Assembly: GCA_021740845.1 (NCBI GenBank)
Contig: JAIOYZ010000032.1
Span: 1-37,572 of the forward strand
Source: Bacteroidia bacterium
GTDB lineage: Bacteria; Bacteroidota; Bacteroidia; UKL13-3
DNA: 37,572 nucleotides
Direction: 5' to 3'
Of the stretch, positions 23,661 through 33,041 are shown one piece after another. Each line of letters opens with the position of its first letter. Position 1 is the first letter of the stretch. The notes under the pieces were generated by a model that was not told the DNA's origin, did no database searches, and was given only the letters and a program-made list of their open reading frames with translations. The translations under genes and the position numbers were made by a program.

Positions 23661-26600
23661 ATGAACATAACAGAAATATCAATCAAACGACCATCGCTGA
23701 TTATAGTGCTTTTCAGCGTATTTGCATTATTAGGATTTATAGGGTATAAAAATTTGAGTTACGAATTAATGCCTGATTTTAATCAGCCAGTGGTTGTAAT
23801 CAAAACAGTATATCCTGGTGCTGAACCAAACGAGGTTGAAACTTCAGTTTCACGAAAAATAGAAGATGCCTTGTCTAATTTAGAGGGTGTGGATTATTTG
23901 GTGACTAAATCATTGCCTAATGCTTCTATCCTCATAGCAAATCTAAAATATGGAACTGATTTAGATAAAACTATGCAAGATGCTCAAAGGTATATTGACA
24001 ATATCAGAAAAGATTTACCACAGGATATTTTAAGTCCAGTAATGAGTAAAGTTTCGCCAAATGATTTGCCAATAATGTCTATAAGTGCAACAAGCAATTT
24101 GTCTCCTACAGAGTTTTTTCAAAAAATGAAGGATGATTTTCTTCCACAAATTCAACAAATAAAAGGTGTAGCCGAGATTACTGTTTTAGGAGGAGAGGAA
24201 AGGGAAATACAGGTTAAAATAAATCAAGAAAAACTGAAACTTTACAAAATTTCTTTGGTTCAGGTTGTTGAAGCGATAAACCGTTCGGGTCTTGATTTAC
24301 CTGCAGGAAAAGTGCAATCGAATAAGGAAAATAACTCTGTTCGTTTAAATGGAAAATTTAATTCAATAAAAGACATTGAAAATGTACAGGTTGGTATGCC
24401 TGTTTTGGGGAGTCCAGTTTATGTAAAAGATGTTGCGATTGTAAAGGATGGCATAAAGGAGACAACCTCAATCAGTCATTTTAATGGAAAAAATGGTATT
24501 GGCTTGATGTTGAAAAAACAGGGTGATGCAAATGCAGTTGATGTTTCTAAATTGGTTCGCGAAAAATTCAAATCCATTGAGCAACAAAATGCAAGTGCAG
24601 GAGTAACATTTGTAATTGCAGACGATAGTACAGATAACACCATTGCAGCGGTGAATTCCGTTGTTTTCGATTTAATTCTAGCAGTTATTTTGGTTTCATT
24701 GGTTATGCTCTTATTCCTCCGAAGTTTCAGAAATTCCTTAATTGTAATTGTGGCCATTCCAACCTCCTTGGTAACTGCATTTGCTGTGATGTGGCTTTTG
24801 GGTTATACACTTAACCTAATGACTTTGCTGGCAATGTCCTTAATAATAGGCATTTTGGTGGATGATGCAGTAGTGGTTTTGGAAAATATTCAAAAACATT
24901 TAGACAGTGGAAAAGATAAATGCATGGCATCAATGGATGGTCGAATGGAAATAGGATTTGCAGCATTGTCCATAACTTTGGTTGATGTAGTTGTTTTCTT
25001 ACCTATTCTTTTTTTGCAAGTATTTGTTGCCGATATGCTCAAACAATTTTCTGTAGTTGTGGTAACCTCAACCCTCACCAGTTTATTGGTTGGATTCACT
25101 CTTACACCTTGGTTGGCTTCACGTATAGGAAAGAAGGAAGATTTACTACCAACTAATTTCTTTAATCGTTTCTTGCTTTGGTTTGAGCTTCAATTAGAAT
25201 ATTTCACCAATTGGTATGGTAGCCAATTGAAATGGGTATTGAGCCATAAACTTATTTTTACAGGTATTGTTCTTTTACTTTTCGTTTTGACATTAGGCAT
25301 TATGAAACAAGGAATTATTGGGAAGGAACTAATCTCTACCGGCGACCAAGGTAAATTCCGAATGGCTCTAGAGTTTGATAAATCAACCTCAATTCATCAA
25401 AACAGTTTAATCGCTCAAAAAATTGAAACATACATAATTCAACAGCCTGAAATTGCTACAGTTTTCAGCAATATTGGCGGACCAAGCACAGGTATTGGAA
25501 GCTTAGGTGTTGGGGCTACAAACAAAACGGAATTTACTATTCAATTAAAATCTAAAGAGATACTGAATAATTTACCTACTGAATCTTTTATGAATAAACT
25601 TAGAGAAGACCTAAAGATTAAATTTCCTAGTATCAATTATTCAATGGCAGCTTTGGGATTAATACCACGTTCCGCACCCATCGAAATTACTTTAAGTGGG
25701 AGTAATTTGAATTTGGTAATGAAAACAGGTGATGAGCTTAAATCAGTAATTGAAAAAATCCCTGGTGCAGATAATGTTCGCCTTTCTGTTGAATCAGGTA
25801 GCCCTGAATACAAAATAGTTCCCGATAAAAACAAAATGCAGCGATTGGGTTTAACGACCGCTTATGTTGGACTAAACCTTAGAACAGCGTTTTCGGGCAA
25901 TGACGATGCAACCTTAACAGAGAACGGAACAGAATATCCTATCAGAATTTGGTTAAATGAATTTAACCGACAAAATTTTGAAAATATTCAGAAACTTTCA
26001 ATTATAAATCCTATGGGAATCCCAATAGAAGTTTCGCAATTTGCAAGCATTCAGCGAGATAATTCCCCCTCCTTATTGGAACGGAAAGACAGGCAACCAG
26101 CAGTTACCCTTACTTCTGACGCATTAGGAAGACCGTCGGGAACGGTATCTGATGATGTATCAGCTTATTTAAAAGAAAATCCGTTGCCTGATGGAATCCA
26201 AATGACTTGGGGTAGCGATATCAAAAGACAAAACGATAGCTTTGGTGCATTGGGTTCAGTGTTGTTGATTTCGTTTTTGCTGATTTACCTGATTATGGTA
26301 GCACTTTATGACAATTTTGTTTATCCATTTGTAGTCCTATTTTCAATTCCAGTTGCTGCAATTGGAGCCTTTTTCGCTCTAAATTTATCGTTAAGCAATT
26401 TGAGTTTGTTTGCCTTACTTGGTTTAATTATGCTAATGGGCTTAGTGGTAAAAAACGCTATTTTAATTGTAGATTTTACAAATCAATTAAAATCCGAAGG
26501 CAAACATTTCAAAGAAGCCTTAATTCTTGCCGGAAAGGGTCGTTTGCGCCCAATTCTTATGACAACTCTTTCTATGGTTGTGGGTATGCTTCCAATTGCA

Positions 26601-26756
26601 CTAGCAAATGGAACAGCAGCAGAATGGAAAAATGGTCTTGCATGGGTAATAATAGGCGGACTTCTTTCCTCCTTAATCTTGACGGTATTTTTAGTACCTA
26701 TGATCTATTATTTAGTTGATTCAGCAAAAGAAAGTTTAAGTAAAAACAAACACTAA
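23661..26756 (+). CDS. RND efflux pump permease (AcrB/HAE1-like)
   Basis: A 1031-residue inner-membrane proton-driven pump, full length for the family. It has an N-terminal TM, a large periplasmic loop opening with MPDFNQPVVVIKTVYPGAEP, TM2-6 including the proton-relay pair in IGILVDDAVVVLENI, a second periplasmic loop and TM7-12 with the Lys of MGLVVKNAILIVDF. The porter-like features and absence of a heavy-metal signature favour hydrophobic compounds or toxic metabolites over metals, but the substrate is not readable. Co-transcription with an SQR-like enzyme suggests it removes sulfur- or redox-derived toxicants. It is the last gene of the operon; no good terminator follows. Confidence 0.95.
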   Translation: MNITEISIKRPSLIIVLFSVFALLGFIGYKNLSYELMPDFNQPVVVIKTVYPGAEPNEVETSVSRKIEDALSNLEGVDYLVTKSLPNASILIANLKYGTDLDKTMQDAQRYIDNIRKDLPQDILSPVMSKVSPNDLPIMSISATSNLSPTEFFQKMKDDFLPQIQQIKGVAEITVLGGEEREIQVKINQEKLKLYKISLVQVVEAINRSGLDLPAGKVQSNKENNSVRLNGKFNSIKDIENVQVGMPVLGSPVYVKDVAIVKDGIKETTSISHFNGKNGIGLMLKKQGDANAVDVSKLVREKFKSIEQQNASAGVTFVIADDSTDNTIAAVNSVVFDLILAVILVSLVMLLFLRSFRNSLIVIVAIPTSLVTAFAVMWLLGYTLNLMTLLAMSLIIGILVDDAVVVLENIQKHLDSGKDKCMASMDGRMEIGFAALSITLVDVVVFLPILFLQVFVADMLKQFSVVVVTSTLTSLLVGFTLTPWLASRIGKKEDLLPTNFFNRFLLWFELQLEYFTNWYGSQLKWVLSHKLIFTGIVLLLFVLTLGIMKQGIIGKELISTGDQGKFRMALEFDKSTSIHQNSLIAQKIETYIIQQPEIATVFSNIGGPSTGIGSLGVGATNKTEFTIQLKSKEILNNLPTESFMNKLREDLKIKFPSINYSMAALGLIPRSAPIEITLSGSNLNLVMKTGDELKSVIEKIPGADNVRLSVESGSPEYKIVPDKNKMQRLGLTTAYVGLNLRTAFSGNDDATLTENGTEYPIRIWLNEFNRQNFENIQKLSIINPMGIPIEVSQFASIQRDNSPSLLERKDRQPAVTLTSDALGRPSGTVSDDVSAYLKENPLPDGIQMTWGSDIKRQNDSFGALGSVLLISFLLIYLIMVALYDNFVYPFVVLFSIPVAAIGAFFALNLSLSNLSLFALLGLIMLMGLVVKNAILIVDFTNQLKSEGKHFKEALILAGKGRLRPILMTTLSMVVGMLPIALANGTAAEWKNGLAWVIIGGLLSSLILTVFLVPMIYYLVDSAKESLSKNKH

Positions 26757-26890
26757 TAGAGGATTACCGACTCTTTAATATCAGCAGGTTTGGGCTATAA
26801 ATGTATTAAGTACAAGGAAATTTTCTATTTTCTTCTAAAATAGAATTAGAGAGCTAAATTTGGGATCACTCGAAGAGGCAAGGTAAAATC

Positions 26891-27505
26891 TTATTTTATA
26901 TGTCGCTTAAAACTACAAAATAAGAAATTTTGAATGGTATTAAACGGTGTAGTATGGTCTTCGGTTACACACTTTAGTTTTTCAAAACCGCCTGTGAGTT
27001 GTTGTTGCAATTCTTCTTCGGTGTATTGGTGAACATCAAGCATACTGCATTTTTTGGGACCTTTGTCGCTAAAAGTACCTATTGCCATAAAACCAGTTAC
27101 TGCTTGTCGTGCAGTTGTTAAGTATGTATTTATGTCGTCTGCGGTGGTGAGGAAATGAAAGGTGGCTCTGTCGTGCCAGCAATCGTAGGTGGACGAAGGA
27201 TGAAACTCAGTTACATCGCTAACTATCCAATTAACTTTGTTTGCTTTGGAGCCAAGTCTTTGTTTGGCTTTTTCTATAGCTGTAGCTGAAATGTCAAGCA
27301 CCGAAATATTTTCAAAACCTTCTTCTAAAAGGTAATCAACTAATTTACTATCGCCACCGCCAATGTCTATAATACTTGCGGTTTTTGGTAAATTAAAACT
27401 ATGCACAAATTCCAAGGAGGTTTTTGGTAACTCCTGTGTCCAACTTACTTCGTGGGGTTGTTTGCTTGCGTAAACTTTTTCCCAATGTTCTTTTCTATTT
27501 TCCAT
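26891..27505 (-). CDS. Class I SAM-dependent methyltransferase
   Basis: A 204-residue Rossmann-fold methyltransferase. Motif I is SIIDIGGGDSKLVDYLLEEG, the ribose-binding acidic residue lies in ISVLDISATAIEKAK, and the motif IV region reads YDCWHDRATFHFLTT. The WHDRAxFHFL pattern is shared with thiopurine/tellurite-type small-molecule methyltransferases rather than DNA methylases, so its substrate is probably a small molecule. It starts 12 nt after the specificity subunit, which places it in the restriction-modification operon as its last gene. Confidence 0.85.
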   Translation of the reverse strand: MENRKEHWEKVYASKQPHEVSWTQELPKTSLEFVHSFNLPKTASIIDIGGGDSKLVDYLLEEGFENISVLDISATAIEKAKQRLGSKANKVNWIVSDVTEFHPSSTYDCWHDRATFHFLTTADDINTYLTTARQAVTGFMAIGTFSDKGPKKCSMLDVHQYTEEELQQQLTGGFEKLKCVTEDHTTPFNTIQNFLFCSFKRHIK

Positions 27506-27517
27506 TTTGTTGTTGTA

Positions 27518-28942
27518 TTAGTTTAAAAGTATTTCTTCTATTTCTTCACTTGCTATTTTCAAGACTTCCTTTGTTTTGTCTTTGAGTTGCTGTGCTTTGT
27601 TTCTAATTTCTGTAATGTGATTTGCAATTTCCTTTTGTTTGTCAATTGGTGGAACTGGAATTGGAAGATGTGCAATATCTTCATGAGCTAAATGTCCATT
27701 GGTAGCCCCTGTAATATTTCTTTTGATTTCAATTTGCATTATTCCGCTTCGCAAAAAATGATATACAAAAGCATTGTCTGCCAAAGGATTTGTTTGAAAC
27801 TTTACTATATCGCCACCTAAAAAGTATTCACCAGGATAATTCCAAAATGCAACCTTGCCAATAGTTGCACCAGTTATTACAACTAATACATCTTCCTTGA
27901 TTAGCTTTTGGGATTTTGAGAAAATGTTTTTTGAAGTTAGCAAATCATCAAGTGAAATAGTCCCGTCCGCATTTATTGAGTTGATTTGAACTACTGAACA
28001 TTCACCGTCTTTTTCTTCCTGTTTTGGCAAACTACCTTTAATCAAATTGCCAATGATAATTTCACGCAGTGTTTTTACGGGATACTTCCCGTTACCGATG
28101 ACTTTTAAATTTTCAATGAATTTATTTTGATGAAAGAAAGGGTCAATTCTCTTATTTGCAATTTCCTTTAATGTTCTTGTGAACATTCTATTCTTCAAAG
28201 TATTTTCAGGTGGTTCAGGTAGTTTTATCCCCAACTCTTTCAATAAATATTCATCAATACTTGATAGTAGTTTTTCTGTTTCGGCTTCGTTTTTTTGTTT
28301 TTGGGCAATTACTTTATTGGTGATTTTTAAAATGCGTTTGTCTTCAATGATTGGAATAGAAAGCAATGCAGGATAATCCAAAGCTGGTCTTGTACCTCCT
28401 GCACTTCTGCGACTTGCCAACTTTTCGCCAATATCAGAATTAAGAAACGCTGCTAGCGTTTCACTAATTTCTTTGCTTCCTGTTTTTATAACACAAACGT
28501 GCTGATTAATATTTCCAATAAAGCCTTCAGGAGCAATTGATGCAATTGCCATTCGTCCAACGCCTGTAATTTTCACCAATAAATCTCCTGCTGAAACTTG
28601 ACTGCGTTTCAACATTCCATTATGTGTTTCCTTATTAATGTATTTGCAGTCGTCAAATTCTAAAACGCCAGTTGGTGAAAGGTTTTGAACTCTTAAAAAC
28701 GGAATTCCATTTTCTTTTTCTGCATAATACAATTCGCTTTCAGTTGTCTTTGGTGTTGCTCCGCTTGATACACTTACAATATAATCTCTAAGTTTCTTTG
28801 GCTTCTTGGCTAATACTTTCTTTTCAAGTTCTAAAAGTTCTGGAACATAAAAGAAAGGGTCAAGCCGTTTTTCCAATTCACTTTTTTGCAAAATGAAAAC
28901 TCGTTTGGGATTGAGTGATTTTGAAATAGTATAACTGCTCAT
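27518..28942 (-). CDS. hsdS: Type I-style restriction specificity subunit (HsdS)
   Basis: A 474-residue DNA-recognition subunit with two target-recognition domains (about 45-205 and 285-430), each followed by a conserved long helix that spaces the domains (about 206-245 and 435-470). The halves are an internal repeat: KRLDPFFYVPELLELE against KRIDPFFHQNKFIENL, and each ends with IP-type motifs (LLSIPIIEDKRI, LPIPVPPIDKQKEIANHI). It recognises a bipartite DNA site with the methylase subunit. Its start codon overlaps the RhuM stop by one base. Confidence 0.93.
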   Translation of the reverse strand: MSSYTISKSLNPKRVFILQKSELEKRLDPFFYVPELLELEKKVLAKKPKKLRDYIVSVSSGATPKTTESELYYAEKENGIPFLRVQNLSPTGVLEFDDCKYINKETHNGMLKRSQVSAGDLLVKITGVGRMAIASIAPEGFIGNINQHVCVIKTGSKEISETLAAFLNSDIGEKLASRRSAGGTRPALDYPALLSIPIIEDKRILKITNKVIAQKQKNEAETEKLLSSIDEYLLKELGIKLPEPPENTLKNRMFTRTLKEIANKRIDPFFHQNKFIENLKVIGNGKYPVKTLREIIIGNLIKGSLPKQEEKDGECSVVQINSINADGTISLDDLLTSKNIFSKSQKLIKEDVLVVITGATIGKVAFWNYPGEYFLGGDIVKFQTNPLADNAFVYHFLRSGIMQIEIKRNITGATNGHLAHEDIAHLPIPVPPIDKQKEIANHITEIRNKAQQLKDKTKEVLKIASEEIEEILLN

Positions 28943-29940
28943 TACTTTTTAGGCTTCTTAGGGTTAAGTTTTTTTGCTGTATTTTCTATTTGCTTTACAA
29001 AATGTTTTTCGCCTTCCGATAATTCGTTTTTGGTTTTCTCTTTGTATTTTTCGTACTCCGCATTTGCTTTATTTAATGCCTGTGTATGACTTACAGTTCC
29101 TGCGTTATGTAAAATATTATTACCAGTCATTTTTACAAAATCATCTAAGCGTTCAATCCAATCTTTCATATACATTGGTTTGCGGTTTAGTGCTTGCAAT
29201 TCGGCTAACTCTAGGTAAGCGGTTACCATTCTGTTCAGCACATTCAATTCGTTTTCGTTCAAATAGTTTTTAGCTATTTCGGTTTCCTGTTTTGTGGGTT
29301 TGCTTCCTTTAATATGAGTTAAGCCAAGGTTTGGTTTTTTAGCATCAATGCGTTGGTAAATAATTTCGGCTGCTGTATGTCCGTGTGCTGCCCAGTGCAT
29401 TTTATTTTGTACTGTTTGAAAAAATTGAATAGAAATTTCCAATTTGGGGTCGTAATCAATACTGGTTGCATAAATATCAAGGACTTTTCGCCAAAATACT
29501 TTTTCGGAAGAACGAATATCCCGAATACGTGCCAATAATTCTTCAAAATAATTACCGCCACCTGCTTGTTTTAGCAACTCATCATTCATTGTAAAACCTT
29601 TTACAATGTATTCTCTTAATCGGGCTGTTGCCCATTGGCGAAACTTTGTTCCCTGATGGCTTTTTACACGATAGCCAACAGAAATAATCACGTCAAGGTT
29701 GTAGTAATTGGTGGGTTTGGTAGAAAAATCGGAATTTCCGATTTTTCTCATAGTTTGCTTACTATCAAGTTCTTGTTCTTCGTAAATATGTAAAATGTGT
29801 TCATTAATGGTAGAACGTGATTTTTGAAAAAGTTCTACCATTTGGTCAATAGTTAGCCAAACAGTTTCATCTTCTAAACGTGTTTCAATTTTTGTATTGC
29901 CGTCTTCGGTTTGGTAGATAATTATTTTTGTGTTTTCCAT
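28942..29940 (-). CDS. rhuM: RhuM family protein
   Basis: A 332-residue protein of the RhuM virulence family (named from Salmonella SPI-3). The N-terminus, IIIYQTEDGNTKIETRLEDE then VWLTIDQMVELF and STINEHILHI, resembles a DNA-binding antirepressor-type wing. The centre has the family block YYNLDVIISVGYRVKSHQGT then FRQWATARLREYIVKGF, and the C-terminus is a charged coiled coil. The molecular role is unknown. RhuM genes are often inserted in type I restriction loci, as here between the methylase (2 nt away) and hsdS (1-base overlap), so it is presumably part of the system or a passenger retained with it. Confidence 0.9.
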   Translation of the reverse strand: MENTKIIIYQTEDGNTKIETRLEDETVWLTIDQMVELFQKSRSTINEHILHIYEEQELDSKQTMRKIGNSDFSTKPTNYYNLDVIISVGYRVKSHQGTKFRQWATARLREYIVKGFTMNDELLKQAGGGNYFEELLARIRDIRSSEKVFWRKVLDIYATSIDYDPKLEISIQFFQTVQNKMHWAAHGHTAAEIIYQRIDAKKPNLGLTHIKGSKPTKQETEIAKNYLNENELNVLNRMVTAYLELAELQALNRKPMYMKDWIERLDDFVKMTGNNILHNAGTVSHTQALNKANAEYEKYKEKTKNELSEGEKHFVKQIENTAKKLNPKKPKK

Positions 29941-29942
29941 TT

Positions 29943-32099
29943 TTACTTTTCGCTTTTGTTAATGTGAGCAATAAACTTGGAAAGTTCTTCTCCTATTTCA
30001 GTAAGTTCATTTTTGTTGGTGTTCCTACCTGTGGCATCATATCCAATATCTTCAGCAATAGCCATAAATATTGGGTAATCGTCTAAAGCGGTTTGTTTGG
30101 CTAAAAAATATTTTTCAGTCAATTCTTCTTTAAACAAATTCACTTTATCAGTAAATGCAGATTGCACAGCCGACTTGTCGGCTTGTATCATTTCTGTAAT
30201 TTCTTTTTTGTTTGCCTTTGGATTTTTCTTTTTAGCATCCTCTTCTAAAACCTTGATTGCAGCCGCTTTTTCCTTCTCCCATTTTTCAATGGTGGCAATA
30301 TATTTTGTGTCGGTTTTTACTTTCTCTTTTAGCTTCTCTTTCAGATTACTAATTTTTTCAGTTTGTTTCTCTTTGTGTTTGCGAACAAATAATACTGAAC
30401 TTTTAACCCCTGCACCCGTGGCACTAAAAGCGGTTTGAGGCATGGAAATTACAGCAACAATGCGGTACATTTCTTCAATAGAATCTCTTACATATTGCAA
30501 ACTACTGTTTGTTAAAATTCCATCAGGAATTACAATTGCCAAATATCCATGTTCAGTTAGAAACTTGTGGCATTGCTCCAAAAACAAAACCTCTGTAGAT
30601 TGGCTTTCTCGCAAGGATGATTTACTAGCAACCGAAGTTGTTAGCCAATCCACCTCTTTAACAGCAAGATTGTATTGGTGCATGTATGCCTTTTCGGTTT
30701 GCTTAATACTGCTACCAAATGGGGGATTTGTAATTATAAAATCAAAGGTGCCGTAAACAAATTCCTTGTTTTTGGATTTGTTTTGCATTTCGGTATCACT
30801 TAATAGTCCATCCGAAGCAATAACATTGGTATGACCATCATCGTGAATAATCATATTCATTTTGGCGGTTCGTGCTATTTGGTCGTTTATTTCAATGCCG
30901 AATAAATTCTTTTCGGCAAAGTCGTGCCAATGGCGGAAATGGTCTTTTTCTTCTTTTATTTTATCGTAATAATCATTGGCTTGTTCCCTTACTTTATCCA
31001 ATGCATGTAAAAGGAAACCACCGCTTCCACAACTAGTATCCAAAACTCTACTATGATTGTTAATTGGCAAACTATCAACAATAAATTTTACGATTGGTCT
31101 TGGAGTAAAATACTGCCCAAAGTCGCCCCGAAAAAAACTTCCCATAAAGGTTTCAAAGGCTTTTCCTTTGCTATCGAGGTCAGTTTTATTTAGGTTTATT
31201 CGCTGAAAATATTTAACGATGGTAAGGGTTTCGCTTGCTGTTAAGGTAATATCGTCTTTAAAAACTTCTGGGTCTTTTTTTCTACCTTGTTCGTAAAGAC
31301 CTTTTATCCTTTCCAATAAATCTTCGGAAGTTTCCTCCCGAAAAATCTGAAAATCATAAGGCATTCCGGTTTTCCTAGGGTGTTTTTCGTCCCAAATTTT
31401 GCAGAAAATTAATTTGTCCAATTCATCAAATGCCACACTTGGATTTCGTTGTCCACCACCCCAAAGTGCTTGATGGGCTTGAATAAAAATCTTTGTTAGT
31501 TCATTTTCACTAACAATTTCAAGCTCAAAGAATTTTTGTTTTACATTTGGGTCTGGCTCTTTTAAAACATTGTTTTCTGTGTCTCCTTCAGATTGTAAAA
31601 AGCCTCCTTTTACATATTTATAGGGAGCAAGTTTATCTGAACCAAATTGTGGAATATCGGGTATTGAAATTCTGCTTCTAGGTTTTTCTTTTGGAACTTC
31701 ATAATACTCGTTGATTATTTTTGAAGTTGTCCAAACATATTTACCACCTTCCGCAACGCAATAACTGTAAGCTTGGTCAACCGCAATTTTAAATTGTTGG
31801 TCTGTGATTTCTTCTTTTTTGCACTCAACTAAAATGTAAGTTTCTTCACATTCATCGTCTGCATATATTATAATGTCGGCCTCTTTGGTTTCGGAACCCA
31901 TTTGAACTGAAACAAACTGCTTAATTCTATTAACTGGATATCCATAATTTAAAACAAGTGTTAAAAAAGTTTCAGCCTGAACTTTCTCTTCGGGATTGTT
32001 GTAACTGCGTTTCTTTCCTTGATGAATATATGTGATAAAGTTTTTTTCCTCATCAAATTTAATTAACCCCTTTTCTATTCCTGTATTTATTAAACTCAT
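29943..32099 (-). CDS. Nuclease-methylase fusion: HsdR_N-like domain + N6-adenine methyltransferase (BcgI-like)
   Basis: A 718-residue protein. Residues about 1-140 form an HSDR_N-type nuclease domain: EADIIIY (Asp75), VECKK (Glu92, Lys94) and QAYSY (Gln109/Tyr113), matching the PD-(D/E)xK plus QxxxY motifs of type I HsdR nucleases. Residues about 190-580 are the HsdM methylase, with GQYFTPRPIVKFIV, SAM motif LDTSCGSGGFL (about 353-363) and catalytic NPPF (458-461). The C-terminus (about 590-650) is a Lys-rich coiled coil. There is no helicase/translocase subunit. Together with the following hsdS this resembles BcgIA/BcgIB type IIB enzymes; methylation and cleavage in one chain is inferred from the motifs. 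Confidence 0.9.
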   Translation of the reverse strand: MSLINTGIEKGLIKFDEEKNFITYIHQGKKRSYNNPEEKVQAETFLTLVLNYGYPVNRIKQFVSVQMGSETKEADIIIYADDECEETYILVECKKEEITDQQFKIAVDQAYSYCVAEGGKYVWTTSKIINEYYEVPKEKPRSRISIPDIPQFGSDKLAPYKYVKGGFLQSEGDTENNVLKEPDPNVKQKFFELEIVSENELTKIFIQAHQALWGGGQRNPSVAFDELDKLIFCKIWDEKHPRKTGMPYDFQIFREETSEDLLERIKGLYEQGRKKDPEVFKDDITLTASETLTIVKYFQRINLNKTDLDSKGKAFETFMGSFFRGDFGQYFTPRPIVKFIVDSLPINNHSRVLDTSCGSGGFLLHALDKVREQANDYYDKIKEEKDHFRHWHDFAEKNLFGIEINDQIARTAKMNMIIHDDGHTNVIASDGLLSDTEMQNKSKNKEFVYGTFDFIITNPPFGSSIKQTEKAYMHQYNLAVKEVDWLTTSVASKSSLRESQSTEVLFLEQCHKFLTEHGYLAIVIPDGILTNSSLQYVRDSIEEMYRIVAVISMPQTAFSATGAGVKSSVLFVRKHKEKQTEKISNLKEKLKEKVKTDTKYIATIEKWEKEKAAAIKVLEEDAKKKNPKANKKEITEMIQADKSAVQSAFTDKVNLFKEELTEKYFLAKQTALDDYPIFMAIAEDIGYDATGRNTNKNELTEIGEELSKFIAHINKSEK

Positions 32100-32577
32100 T
32101 CGTCTATCCTTGTTTATTCCTTAGGATGTAAAGATAAAAATTTATAAAGCTTTTCAGTAAAAGTTGTCTTCAATTTTCAAATTATCTTTACAGGGTTTTA
32201 TTTTTCCATTACTCCTTAGTTATTAAGCTATGCGCAAAATGCTGATAAATAAATTTAGAAAATATTCTATTTAGATAGTGCGTGCAAGCAAACCCAATTT
32301 TTTCATAGGTTCAAAAAATCAAAAATAGGAATATCTCCATCAAATCAAAATTCCCAATTCAATTTCTTTGGAACTTTAAAATACACGAAACTAACTTTTG
32401 GTTCAAACCGAAATGCCTACCCAAAACCCTTGAAAATGCCAGACAAAAAGCTAGAATAAATGCTGTTTAGGGCAATACAAAACCATTTCGGCTTGAACCG
32501 ATAAAAAATATAAAATTTAATTTTTGCTTGTTACTTGGAGCAAAATACAAATTACTATGAATCTAAATCTCGCCCTT
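32100..32577. other. Intergenic region with repeats
   Basis: About 480 nt between the restriction operon and the VOC gene. It holds copy 2 of the 37-bp repeat (32296-32332), an 11-codon ORF on the minus strand (32271-32306), a GGTTCAAACC motif (32400-32409) and a GGCTTGAACC variant (32490-32499) in opposite orientation. I see no full gene here. Confidence 0.6.
32296..32332 (-). repeat. 37-bp duplicated start region, copy 2
   Basis: Exact copy of 17050-17086. Here the minus strand carries -7 TATTTTTG (32327-32320) with a -33 TTG at 32348-32346 (18-nt spacing), a leader and ATG at 32306. The ATG reads MKKLGLLARTI and then stops (TAA, 32271-32273). It looks like an orphan promoter and start region whose gene has gone. 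Confidence 0.75.
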
Positions 32578-33012
32578 TTAAGCAGCCTGATTGGATTCCA
32601 AATTAACCATCCAAGCAATTCCAAATTTGTCTATAAGCATTCCAAAATAAGCACCCCAAAAGGTATCTTCTAATGGCATGGTAATCATTCCACCCTCTGA
32701 AAGACTTTCGAACAACTTATTGGCTTCTTCTTTGGATTCTGGGTTGATGGTAATTGAAAAATTGTTTCCTTGAACAAAGGTGCTCATTCCATTATCAAAG
32801 GTATCGCATCCCATTAAAATGGCACTACCAATTGGCAAACCTATATGCATGATTTTTCCTTTTTGAGTATCAGAAATAGTAAAGCCTTCACTATCGGGCA
32901 TTTCATCGTAACGCCCAACATAGGTGAATTCGCCACCAAAAACAGATTTGTAAAAAGTAAAAGCTTCTTCGCAATTACCGTTGAAATTTAAGTAAGTGTT
33001 AATTGTTGCCAT
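32578..33012 (-). CDS. VOC family protein (PhnB-like)
   Basis: A 144-residue protein of the vicinal-oxygen-chelate superfamily, PhnB/3-demethylubiquinone-type subgroup, with NFNGNCEEAFTFYKSVFGGEF near the start and DTFWGAYFGMLIDKFGIAWM near the end. The family is usually a dimer and its members vary in activity; no specific substrate is evident. It lies 29 nt downstream of the SRPBCC gene on the same strand, a common pairing. Confidence 0.9.
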   Translation of the reverse strand: MATINTYLNFNGNCEEAFTFYKSVFGGEFTYVGRYDEMPDSEGFTISDTQKGKIMHIGLPIGSAILMGCDTFDNGMSTFVQGNNFSITINPESKEEANKLFESLSEGGMITMPLEDTFWGAYFGMLIDKFGIAWMVNLESNQAA

Positions 33013-33041
33013 TTTGTATTTAGTTTAATAAAATGTGTGTA

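Noticed and set aside
26825-26843. CTATTTT/AAAATAG hairpin after the RND gene as a terminator
   Set aside because: The stem is seven pairs of nearly all A-T with no following T tract; too weak to call.
26757-32577. A missing HsdR gene
   Set aside because: I looked for helicase motifs in all genes around the locus and found none; the only nuclease motifs are in the methylase N-terminus. It could still lie outside the window, though the operon ends on both sides within it.
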